A DNA stretch of 64,000 nt from Diphasiastrum complanatum (taxonomy: Eukaryota > Streptophyta > Lycopodiopsida > Lycopodiales > Lycopodiaceae), in assembly GCA_029204225.1 (NCBI GenBank), contig CM055104.1:40825929-40889928 (forward strand), given 5' to 3'. Below, one piece after another: positions 1-12,200 of the stretch (its first letter is position 1; every line of letters starts with the position of its first letter). Made by a program: the position numbers and the translations under genes. The notes under the pieces are model-generated. The model worked only from the letters and a program-made list of their open reading frames with translations, ran no database searches and had not been told where the DNA came from.

Positions 1-59
1 AAATAAGATGTTTTTTAGTTTTCCAAAGAACCCTTGCGCTAGTTTCAAAATCATATCAT

Positions 60-1150
60 GAGCTAGGCATGAAAAAGAAAGTAAAGATGATTGATGAAGT
101 GTCTTACTTGTCAAGCTATAAAAGCTGAGGTAAGCTGGTTGGGTTGTTGAACCCACCATAGATACTAGTTGGGAAGTGGAAGAGTATTTATGTGGATCAT
201 ATTATTCATCTTTCAATGATGAAGGAGGGATATGATGCCTTGTGGGTGATAGTTGATCGCCTTACGAAGATGGCTCATTTCGTTCTTGCAAAAATCCCGA
301 TCAAGGCTCTGGAGTTTTGGTGGATGTTTTTGTGGAAACTCTTTCTTGGTTGTATGGATTGCCACATGTGATCAAGATCAAAATTTTACTGGTAACTTTT
401 TGGAGTGCATTCTTCATATTGTTGGAGACAAGACTAATCATGAGTAGCGGGGACCACTTGGGGTCAGATGGATAGACTGAGTGGGTGAGTTAAGCTTTGT
501 GCTTTGTTGCTTAGAAACAAGCTGACTAAGAAAAGTATCTCGCAACCTTGGAGTTTGCTTACATTACGAGAAGCATTCAACCATCGAAATGAGTCCTTCT
601 ATGGCAATGCATGGATTTGAGTTGGGGGCTCCAATCTAGGTGGGTCTTCCTAATTGTTGGGCGGAATGTGCAAGGATATGCATATATGACATATATGAAA
701 GAAACCTTGTTGCTAGCCCAAGAAAACATGAAGCGAGCAAGGGATATGTGGATTAGCATAGAAGACCATTGGAAGTATACAAAGGCTTTTAAGGCTTTTT
801 ATATTGGTAATTGCTCAATTGTTATTGTGGACCTCAGGTGGTGATATAGAAAATGCTTATGAGCTCAAACTCCCTAGTTATCTTAAAGTTCCTCCAATTT
901 TTCATGTACATAAATTGAAACATTGCTTACATGATGAAGACAACCTTGTGCATGGTGTGGTTGAGTTGGAAGCGGTGGATCTTTAAAACCATGGATTAGA
1001 AAAAGTATGGGAAAGATGGGAACGACATGTGAGAAATCAAGTGATTCTTGAATACTTGGTCGCATGGAAGGAGTTAGCTCATGAAGACGTGACTTGAGAG
1101 ACAATAGATTCCATGAGAAGGGTTTTTTAAATTGTGTCATCAAGGATGAT
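60..1150 (+). mobile_element. Degenerate Ty3/gypsy integrase to chromodomain fragment
   Basis: Translating across several frames gives the C-terminal half of a gypsy polyprotein. A CLTCQ zinc-binding piece lies near 95-110. The integrase core motif [10 protein letters not shown] is near 255-290. The capsid-proximal tail motif PPIFHVHKLKH is near 890-925, and a chromodomain-like ILEYLVAWK lies near 1045-1075. Stops and frameshifts interrupt every part, so it is a dead relic. It enters from the left edge and its 5' part is outside the window. Confidence 0.8.
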
Positions 1151-1170
1151 GCGTCTTGGGGGGGATGCAA

Positions 1171-1640
1171 TGTTAAACCCTTTTGGGTTGACATGCCAAA
1201 TGACTGGTTTTAAGGTTATGGATCTTAGTGTTCAAAGATTGTTAACTGTGAAACCCTAATTTGCAATCAAAATTACGTCGATCAATAGGAGAGGGTTTAT
1301 TAGGTCACTTGAGGATGAATTTACATTTGAATTTGAACAAGGGAGGTGTCTTTTTGGAACCTTTTTAGGCTAGGATTTATAGGTACATGTGCACCTATTA
1401 TAGACCTCATTCAGATAGTGAGGAACAAGATGCTTCATGGGATAATCGGGCGATGAGTCTACCGATGCAGATTAGTGAGTGTTGAAGACCGAGAGGAGCT
1501 TGGTAGCTTCAAGTGTTAGTGTGGAAAGTTTTTCTTCTTCTCTTAACTCTGTTGGCAATTAGCTTACATAGTGGACCACCGCTTGTGTCATTTGTCATAG
1601 TCCTTCATCCAAATTAGGGAAGAGAGTCAGATACATCGGT
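1171..1640 (+). repeat. Probable 3' LTR of the decayed gypsy element
   Basis: A G-rich polypurine run (gggggggatgcaa, ending at 1170) follows the chromodomain and is succeeded by TGTTAAACCC, a normal place for a 3' LTR to start. The first 22 bases form a short inverted repeat (GTTAAACCC / GGGTTGAC). The right end is not defined; 1640 is a guess. Confidence 0.45.
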
Positions 1641-3245
1641 CATTGGAGGCTTGTGGTTGGATAGTGAACAAGTCTCTTTTCTCAATATTGTGCTTCCACA
1701 TTATTCTAAACTTTTGCTATGGAAAACTAGTAAGGAATGATCTACCATGGGGTTGTCATAGATCACACCCAAGATGGAGTGGAAATCAGGCCTTGGGAGG
1801 TGCAAGAAAACCAAGTGATTGGTTGACTTCCAAAAATGGGTGGAAGTTTTCCAACATCTTGGAATCCAATGAAGTAAAATCGAACTTGTTTTTGATTCAA
1901 CTTTTTTCAAATTTTGGACAAGATTGTTCATGATTGATTTGTTTTTTTCTGATGACTTCAAATGAAGTGAAGGAGATTCTCAAAATTAGTGATGGCTTGA
2001 ATTGAATAAGTAGGCAAATGATAACTATACGAGGATGACATGGTTACTAGAATGATTTGACTACCTGTTGACGTTATAATGGTTACGTTTTCAATGGTGA
2101 GGGTGATGAAATTCTAGGTAACGCTATCAATGGTGTGATTGTTTGTGAACTTGATTGAAACCCGTTGGTAGATTAGCTCTATAAGAGTTTAATTGACTAG
2201 AGTGGGTCACTATCACAGATGAGGACGGGGAGAAACATGTGCCTCACATAAATGGTTTGGAGCCAGAGGACTCTAGTTGGATTTTTGGTCCTAATAGCCA
2301 ATTAGCCCTCAAAGTGGCCTAATTGGGTAGGTGGCGCTATTGTTTTTATGGCTCGATATAACAAATTGGGTTGGGGGAAGATGATGTGAGAAGGCATGGA
2401 TGGCATACAACGTTGCGAAGTACAACTGACGTGCTAAAACATCCATTTTTATCGTGATTGAACTAACAATTGCACAAACTTCGAGATAACTCCTTGAGTT
2501 TTTGGGGAATGCGATGGGGTGTATGTGTCAATTCCTAAGGACTTGTATGAAATCCTAGTCGGTAAGAGGTGGAGTTGATGAAGTTCAAGGTAGCATATGT
2601 AGTTTGCAATATTGCGCATTGTTGTGCACCCAATTCTAGCACAAATTTTATTCAAATTTGGAATGTGCTCTTGCTTGTATGGGGTATCTTGGAAAAAGTT
2701 TCAACATCCTTGGTTATCCAATGTGCTTATTTTGGCCCTTCTCACATTTTTTCATACTTTTGTTTCCTTTAACTTGGAATAATATAGGATTATTGCAACT
2801 CTTCTAGTTAAGAAAGGGAAAAGTTTTTAGATCTTGCAGTTATACACTAGCCAATGAATTTAAATTTGCTACATTGGCATTGATGGGTGGCAACCTAAGG
2901 TGTCCTTGATACACTCAACAATTTACATCTAAAATTGTAGAGCTGAATGCTAGAGCTACTCAGACCACTAACTTTTAAAACCAGTAAGGATGTGAGACGA
3001 AGTTGGTTATTTAAAATAAAACATGTAGTTAATTAGGATGTGACATTAATCATGATGTTATAAGTGTAGGACATTTTGAATGGTGGTTGAGCTTAGTGGA
3101 CTAATGTCTTTTCCTAACTAGGTTTTCAACTCCAACGATGTTGAAGCTACAAGAATGTCATTAGAACTCTCAATGTTTCTGTAGTGGATCAATTCTCAAC
3201 ACTTCAAGATATTTAGATCTTACTTACATGACATTTGGATATCAG
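1641..3245. other. No recognisable gene; upstream part of pseudouridine synthase locus
   Basis: AT-rich sequence with only short chance open frames. I looked for the missing N-terminal exon of the pseudouridine synthase (family motif around RPYYFEF, just before the VKKRW exon) on the + strand and did not find it. The stretch is probably intron plus old repeat. Confidence 0.4.
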
Positions 3246-6200
3246 GTAAAGAAAAGATGGGCTGGAAAGACCGTTGTTGACCTTTTTGCGCATGAATTCA
3301 GGCAACGACCATTCGAGTACTATGTGAGTAAATCCAAATTATGTGTTGCATGTCTATTTTGTATGTGTATTCGTCATCTTATATAGTTGCACAAAGTAAT
3401 CACAATTATAGTACTTCAATGAAAGTGCACATAGAACCTTCATATTAAATAACACTTTCTTTGGAGAAGTTCAGGAAAATGAGCTAGCCTTTTTGATTTT
3501 GTGCGTCTCTCATTGCCATTGAAAACTACTTTGCAATGGTCCAAGATGATGTATTTTTAGCAATTATGATTTTTTTGACTTTATCAGACAAATATGTTTT
3601 CCTCGTGAGAGCTACTTCTTTGATAGCCTGGTTTTCCCTGACATGGTATAAATGAGCCGATTACTATATTACTTAGATATTTAACTCATGAGCTTGCATT
3701 GAGGCAAACTAGAATGATAAAATGCTCTAGAATTATTTTGAGAGTACAATAATCAAACTTGATAAATTTGGATTTTGGAATTCTATCACCACTCAAAATC
3801 ATAGTTGCAGCGCGATTCTGAATCGCGATTCCGATTCGCGATTCGGGATTTTCCCAGAATCGTGTAGAATCGTTTTTTTTTTTTTGAAATTTTTTCAGGC
3901 AATATGGGTATCAGATGAAAGCTCTGATCGAGGGGATTATGATTGTGTAGTTTGCCGACTATTTCGGGTGCGGAACACCAAAAAGTGTGTTTTCACTCGG
4001 GGAGTTGGAAGGCCAAATCATGAAGAGGCCTTACCGTCGGGGCGTTGGGGGGCGTTGGCCCCCAAACCCCTCACCGGGGGGCTATCGCCCCCCGGACCCC
4101 CCATTTCTCGGGGGGCTACCGCCCCCCGAACCCCCCGTTTCCCGGGGGGCTACTGCCCCCGAACCCCCTAGAGCTTCCTGCTATATAGACACTGTAGATA
4201 AAAATGCTACCGCCCCCTGTAGATAAAAATAGGGTCCAAATGCGTGCTGAGAAGGGCCCAATATTTATGCCCCCAACTGTATGTACATTGCACTCACATC
4301 TCCAGTGATCGATTGCAAAAGTGATCATCATCCATACAGTTGATAGTCCAAACTGTAGCATTAACATTTACTGAAAACCAGAGCAAATGACAACCGGATA
4401 GCTACTGAAAATAAGATCTGTTTGTGCCTCATCTACTGCACTTCTGAGAGGCAAAACACTTGTTTGACCATTGATCCCCTAAAAAAATTTCAGCCATAAG
4501 CTATTTTCCAATTTTTTTTTTATTTTTTTTAATCTAGGTTCGAAACAGAAATTTTTTTAGGGTTTTTTTTTTCTTTTCGTGAAAAGGCTTGGACCCTCTC
4601 TTGCCCTCCTAGTCCTACGTGATGCAGCAGCTCAAGTGGTAGGCCTTGTGCAGTGCACACAAGGAATCAGGATTTAGGATCGACATCGATGATTGGACAA
4701 GGGTTAGAAACTTGTAACTTACAAATTACAATTTACAATCTACAAAATACTAATATAAAGCAGTGAATCGGAAACCGGGAATCGGGATTCAAAATCAACC
4801 TGCAGTCGCTAAGACCTCGTGATGGAGTATAGCATATGCATCCTCCTCATCTTGTGATCTTGGCAAGTCTGGAACCCATGCCACACGATTTCATTGGGAT
4901 TAACCTATAGAATTAAAGTGTTAATAGTTAAACCAAGATCTCGATTCTCAGTAAATGATCTGAAACAAAATAGAAAACTTAAATGTTGACGTCTAAAGGT
5001 TCTTAGTCTAGACTCTAGACAGATCATGGTATGTGAGAGGACGCGGGTGGCAAGCCTTTGCAACTTGGGAGCATCATTCCGAACAAAATTCATTCGAATG
5101 GTTTATTAATTGTTGTGGATGCAACATCCTTTGAGTTTGTTTTGTCATATGGGTTCTTTCATAGATTTTAGCAGTTAGAATTTAGGAGTTACTAGACAAA
5201 TAAAGACCAAAACAGACTACGATTAAGACTTTCATGTTTCAAAAGTTTGATAAGGTGTAGAAGTGTTGTTGCTGTTGTATAATTGCGGTCTCCGCTTCTA
5301 TGCTTTTTTGTTTGTGAACGGTATGCATATTGAAATTCTCACCTATTTGTGAAGATCCTTACCTGGACAGTCTCAAATCTTTGGCTGTTACCTTGATGTA
5401 CTATCCGCTTGTACTCAATCTGGTTCAGACCTTGTTATCGCTACACTGTATGTCTTTTAGTCATTATGACAATGCACTTGATTGGTTGCTGTGTCAGGTA
5501 AAGGCAGTTGATTGTGGACGAATATGTGTGGATGGCCAGAAGGTTGATAAGGATTATGTTGTTCATTCTTCTCAATGTTTGAGCCACTTTGTTCATAGGT
5601 AGTTGTTTTTTCTTTTTCTTTTCTAGTAAAGTTTTGAGTTTGATATTTTCTTCAGTTTTGGAATATCTCTGTTTTCTCACCAGCATTTCAATTTGTTTTG
5701 GAGTCTAAATGATTTGCCAATTTAAGGCTTCTTATGTGCACTTTCTTTACTTGCATGGTGGGGAACAAACTGTTTGCATTATCCTGATAAAGCTTGAAAA
5801 AGCATGTTCAAATTTCTGTTTTTTTGTATCAGTATGTTTTTGAAGTTTGAGGGAGTTGTGGTACCTTATCATGTTGTTGTTGAAATCGTACACTTATTCT
5901 TTCTATACGAACTTGTTGAGCCAGACATGAGCCGCCTGTTGCTGCTGGTTCGGTGACTGTCTTGGACGAAACTGATGATGTCATCACTGTATGCAAGCCA
6001 CCTTCTATCCCAGTAAGTAACCTAACGTTTTCATAAGAGTAACCGTAATTCCAAGACAGTATAGAAAATTGGTGTTGCTGGTATTGTGTTATGAGAATAA
6101 TAAGTTATGTCTTCAAAATTCATGTCATAGTGCATTTTCTGTGTTTTTCCAAGGACCGAAGAGCAAATTTTTCATGTAGTGAACCACTTTCTTCATGAGG

Positions 6201-9200
6201 AAATGATTTTGATCTGGCTTTTCGCCACAACCTTAAAAGTGCAACGGTTTTTAGATATCTTGCAGCATAATATGGCTGCATTGAAGATAAATGAGAGAGA
6301 CTTGAGAAGGATGCTCACAGTTATTGAAAGGTTGACTTTTTTTTGTTTGGTATTTTAACAGTAGTTTTTCTAGTCCGTTTCAAGGCCTGAAAGGATGTGT
6401 ATGATAAACCAAGTTTGACCCTCAGTTTATGTTGTTTGTTTCTCGAATCTATTTCATAAGAATATACTGATCAAAAGTGATGCTGGGACTGGAAATGTGG
6501 GCTGGGAAAATACCTAAAGAGGGAGTGGCCTGGAGAGTTGCTGTCAAGGAGAGGGACTTGCAGAAAGGAGCACTGGGAAGCGGCCTTGGAGGTGGAGTGA
6601 GAGAGTTAATGTGATCTGGTGAAGGACACAGAATGGTAGCAGGTACAGTGAAAGGGTAAAATATCACGGAGAGGGACAGTTGGAACCTTGTGAGTAGCCA
6701 GAAATTCAAATGAGAGCTGATGACATAAGAGGGGAACTGAGTAGAAGCTGGAAGGAGGGTAAATCCAAGTAGGACCTGGGGACAGAAGGGAATGGAGTGC
6801 GAAAAAGAGCAGGAAGCGAATGGCAGTTGAAGGGATCACCATTCTTAGTTCAGGAGCCCCAAAGGGCAGGGAGGCTTGAGGAAGGATCCTGAAGTTTTTC
6901 TATTTTTCCCTCAAAATTTTCAAAGAATGTTATGCCATAAGTGTGGAACATTCTAATTGCCTCACTCCTTACTTCCAATATTTAGTAGTGAAATTCAATT
7001 TTACCATGGTTTAAAAATGATAAAACAAGCCCATTCTCTCCAAAGTGCTAACATTGAGACAGCACTGAACTAGATGGTTATAGTGGTTGAATGACAGTCC
7101 TAGTAGGTAGTGTGAGCTTTAAATTGATTTTGAAAGAGATCGTTTAACTGGTGTAGCAATACTCCTCCGAAACCACTTCTTTGCTAGACTCTAATGTTTC
7201 GTTGGTCTAGACTACAGGACATTCCTCTGTGACCTTATAGTTTCTGTAACAAAGTAGAAGTTATTGCATGCACATTGACAGGTTACCAGAAAATCTAGTT
7301 ACACAGCTAGCTTCTGTTGCAAAGGGTGCATGTATATAGCAACTGCTTTCAGCTTAGCATAGCAAGGGCACAGTCAAAGTATAGCAAGCTGTAACAAGTA
7401 GCCATGCAATGCTTTCTTCAATGCATGAAATGCCTGAGGTAGTGATGGCCTTTGTTTTGTTGTAAGCATGGGCTGGAACTTCTGTCGTCTGGCAGTCATT
7501 CTGGACTGGGGCATCGCTATTCTGTTATTTTTTGTTATAATGTACAAATTCCAGCATGTTATATTGCACGACGTGGTCACTTTAGTGGTTAAAACTACCA
7601 AGTGATGTTACTGTCTTTTGCATAGGCCTGTCTGCAAACGGCTTCTTCTTGTAATGGGAAAACTTTTTGAAAAACATGATGTTTAATAGAATCTGCATGT
7701 GGGACAAGAAGTTGTTGTGGAGCTCTAAATACTGTCCAGGCTTTTGTTGCCACATTGGCATGTAGACAATATGTAAGCATAAGCAAGCTCGTATTAAGTT
7801 TCATATGATGTCGTTCGTATTCCATTCAACACACGATTCACAATTTTGTTTCACATGCAGGTTCATCCTTGTGGACAATACCGCAAAAATACTGTTCTTG
7901 GTATTCTGCAGGCAGAACATAAGACTGGTCATCTTTTTCGTATCCTTCCCACAGAAAAACTGGTTCTTCTGCAATGAATGCATATGTCAGTGCGATCCTT
8001 GACATGTGAGTTGCTGTTTGTTAGCAATACATAGACTCGATCGACTAGTTTCTGGGCTTCTCATCTTGGCTAAGAATGCCGCAACAGCGGATTGCTTTCG
8101 TAAAGAGGTATTAAGAATTGATGTCTAGTTATAGCGGGCGTAACTTCCTGCCTTTCCTTATGTTTGACGGTTTGGCACCTTCACAGTAGCTCTTGGAAGG
8201 CAATCGCCTAAAGGCAATTGAAGGAGTCACAAAAACATATTATGTTAGGCCTTTTTAGACTTACTCCTTTTTCTTGGTTTGACACATTCAAAACTCAGCC
8301 AATTCAGATAAGTTAGCATAGCAGACTTTAAGGAAGGTTCGAGGTTGATGCATGTTTTTTCCTTCTCAAAGGCATTCTAGCTGATCATTATCTCTTTGCT
8401 AGTAGATTGAAGATTGCTCTATCCAGAAGGAGTATCTTGCCAAAGTTCAAGGTGTCTTCCCTCCAGATGAGGTAGTCTTCTGACATTTCACATTATGTTG
8501 ATGTTTGATTTAGTTTGTAAATTTTAGCTAGCAGAGAAGACGGGGAGATGGTTTTATAAAGTTTTTTAATTCTATAAATGAGCCAACTGACCAGTCGCAG
8601 AATTTGATGTTGTGTGTTAGAGACTGTGGATACTCTACAAATATCCAAAGGCTCTACCGAGAAAATGCTACTATTAGCTGGACTACTTATATTATTTCCT
8701 CCTTTACAAGTTATCAGAAGTTACTGGCATTGAAAATAACTTCAAAGAAGATTTTTTTAAATATTGGTGGCTTAAAGAGTAAAGCCAGCTTATGAGAGCC
8801 ACTCAATCAATTAGTCAAGCATTCATGAAAATACCCATTCATCATGCATGCCAATTATGTATTCTTAGGAACTTTTCACAACCTGACACCATGCGTACTT
8901 TTAATCTTACAACAGGTATACACAATGTATACACTTACTGCCCATTATATCAATTATCGATGTTTCTCATCAGCTTACGTAGCCCAGAAGAAGGTTAGAT
9001 ATATACAGAAAACTAGGGCTCACTTCAAATTAGGTTTGTACTTCTTTGATATTGCTAGTCTATAGCATTCGTCAAAGACAAATCATTGTGCAAAGAGAGA
9101 CAATATTGCATCATATAAAAAATGGCTATCTGTATGCTTATTCAGACCAAACTACATAGTTTTAATTTGTTACTTGCAATTAGATTTGGTTATCTAATAT

Positions 9201-12200
9201 TCCATTTTAAGGTACAAATGTGTAACTAGACTATATAAGGAGGGGTTATTCCAACTATGGTGAGTCAATTGGTCTCCACACTAGTCTTACTAAGGAGCTA
9301 GCTCAGTATACGATTATCTTTCCAGGTAAGGGCTTTTCCTTGAGGGAAACATCCCTGTGTATTGTACCATAAGTGATGACACATGCACTCAGGGGCCAAT
9401 TTTTCTCTTAGTTACCCAGTGAGGCTTTAAGCACAGATGCTTCAAAATCATAAGTACAGCAAACACTGAAATTTGGAACCATAATAGTTGTCAAACATTT
9501 TTCATAACATCTCTCAAAATTCTTCTCCAACTCTTTTTTTCCTTAACGGGCATGTTCATGCAACTACCTATGAAGTGACAGCATTTCATTGCTTCAATAA
9601 GCATGAACAACATTGGACAATTTAGATTCACGTTGAGGTTTTTCATAATTACGGCCTCAGTTTGTGTTGGAACTTGCAATCACTTGGCTTGCAGTGATTA
9701 TTGTCTTCATTAGTGTCAGAAGTGTACCCTGTATGGAAATTGGAGATGCATTTATTTACACAAGATACAAGTGTACAATGGTAAATGGGCTTCATAGCAT
9801 AATTCTAGGAAACGATTTCCACCCAGGATATGCAGACCCCCACGAAATGGGAAATGGGAAACGAGAAACAGGATATGGGAAACAACATGTCCTCACATTG
9901 TCGTAAAAGTTTGCCAGAAGATAACATTTGACTAAAATATTAAATCTCAAATTTTCTTTATCTATTACGTACTTGTAATATTTTCAAACAAATAATCATT
10001 ACTGTTTTCTTACAGGTTACTAATGAACCTAATTTGAATGACATGTACACATGAATTTCAATAAGAAGGGAATAGGAATAGGAATTGTAGGGCAACGATG
10101 AGCAGAGAATTGCAATCCAGGACCCCTATTGATTTGGTTCTCAGTAGTGCTGTTCCTTTTCTGGTAGGCTGTTTTTCAGCAGGGTCGAGTTATGGGAAAT
10201 GAGTTTCCCACATGTAGTTTTTTAGGTTTTGTTTTGGGAAATGATTGTGGAAATGTGTTTCCCAGTTGGAGAAATGGCATTTCCCAATATCATTTCTCCA
10301 CACTCGTTTCCCATAAAAAACCTGGGAAATGTCGTTTCCCAAAACTATGCTTCGTAGTCATATGGTTTTGAGCCATGGGTGTTATCAAATGTAATATAAC
10401 AAACATGAAATAGACGTTTTTTTCCCTAAAAGGCCCCTTGCACACTTGCAATGGCTATTATAATTTCAACAATCTCAACTATGTCTTCAAATGTTTCAAA
10501 AATCTCTCTAGATAGTGCCTTAGTGAATGTAACCTATATGTTTTACAGTACTAAAGCTGTATCTGCCTTTGAAAAAATGCCGATCCACTTCAGCACACTT
10601 TGTTTGTGCATGGAATATGCTTCAAGTATAAGAGCCCAGACCATTAAGTTAAATCTTTTAGGTAACTCCTAGTGTTATCATTGCTGTTCGTGCTCATGAG
10701 GTTGATGATGCTGATGGAGCTATGTCCTAAGTTATCGCCTTGTTATATTGGGCCTTTCTGTATTGTAAAGAAATTCAATCGAAATGCCCAATCAAAATGC
10801 CTATCGACTAGACCTTCCTCAAGGAATCAAAATTCACCCCTTCTTCCACATAAGTTGTTTAAGAAAATGACTCTGTGGAAAGGATGAATTGATTCTATGG
10901 GATAGACTAGTCCAATTAGAGGATATATCAACCTTCTTACCTTTTGAACCTCAGGCCATTGTTGATGAACGTCAACGTGGGCTCAAACACTTGCAGGTGA
11001 CTGAGTACTTGGTTCATTGGAAAGGTAGATCCGATGACGAGGATACTTGGGAAAAGGAGCGGGGCCTTAGATTGAGGTTCCCAAATTTCCTACCTTAGAA
11101 GAAAAGGCTTTTAAGGGGAGGGAATGTTAGGGACCCAACCATTTGGGTCCCAAACCCTAACTTGAAACTGGACGTTGGACTAGGCCTATTGACTTGACCA
11201 ATGACTCATGCATGGACATGCGTGGACTGCATGTATGCCACTTGTCGTAATCAGGGATGTGTCCTTGGCTTGGAGACTTCTACCTTGGAAGTATACAAGG
11301 GGAGGAGATCTCAGTTACCATTCATCCTATATACCTAGGAGAAGGTGGATGGTAGAGCGCTTGTGTATAGCCAGGATGAGAGCTAGCCAGGGGTGGGTGA
11401 AGGCTAATGGCCTTGGCGGTAGGGGACGCTGTTAGGGTTGGAGGTCGGATCCTACTTGTTATTAGGACGTGGGCCAGGGCATGGAGGGTGGATTTGGATA
11501 AGATCCTATGGCGGGGTGGATCATGTGTGTTATGTTTCATAAGGTGATCGGCACTTGGCGGTTTACGATTGAGAAGGATTGTGACACGGGTACACAATTT
11601 ATAATGCTTTCTAATATGCATTGTCCTAGAATCTTTTGGAATTCTAAGATATACCCAATCATTAACTTTAAAAGCTCTGGGAGATCTCCTAAGATTAGCA
11701 TAGTGCTTAGCTCTACCTTGAGCACACTACAGATACTTTCACGTGCTAATTGCAACATTTCTTGCATTTCATGCAGGAAATCAGTAACTTTCTAAATCTT
11801 AATAGATTTTGTTTCCACATTAATCGGAGATCTAGGTTGAAAACTCTTACATAAGCATAAACAGACTATAAACTGTAGTAGAATGTTTTCTTCTATATAA
11901 TAAGCAAACTCAATTGAAGGAATATAATCCTTCTCCCAATGAGACTGCCTGTGAGACACATATGTTCTCAACATATCCTCCATAGTCTAATTAGTTCTTA
12001 TGGAATACTGCTGACCAAAAGTGACCTGTAATAAATCTGAAGCGTTTGCAGTTGGCTTAACTAGTATGAATATGGCTAACTTAGTTAACCTATCCACAAC
12101 TACCCAAATAGAATCATTTTGTTGTTGGGTTTTTAGATGTCCAACTACAAATTCCACATATATGCTTTCCCACCTCTTTTGAGGGATATTTAAGGGATGC

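Noticed and set aside
3228..3245. ATG at 3228 as the pseudouridine synthase start
   Set aside because: It is in frame with the VKKRW exon, but relatives have an extra N-terminal exon and a usable AG acceptor lies at 3244-3245; I kept 3246 as the exon start and left the N-terminus open.
4076..4161. CRISPR-like spacing of the 34-bp units
   Set aside because: Units are contiguous copies without unique spacers, and the host is a plant nuclear genome.
3884..4367. Pro/Gly-rich open frames in both directions
   Set aside because: Products of the 34-bp GC hairpin repeat in all frames.
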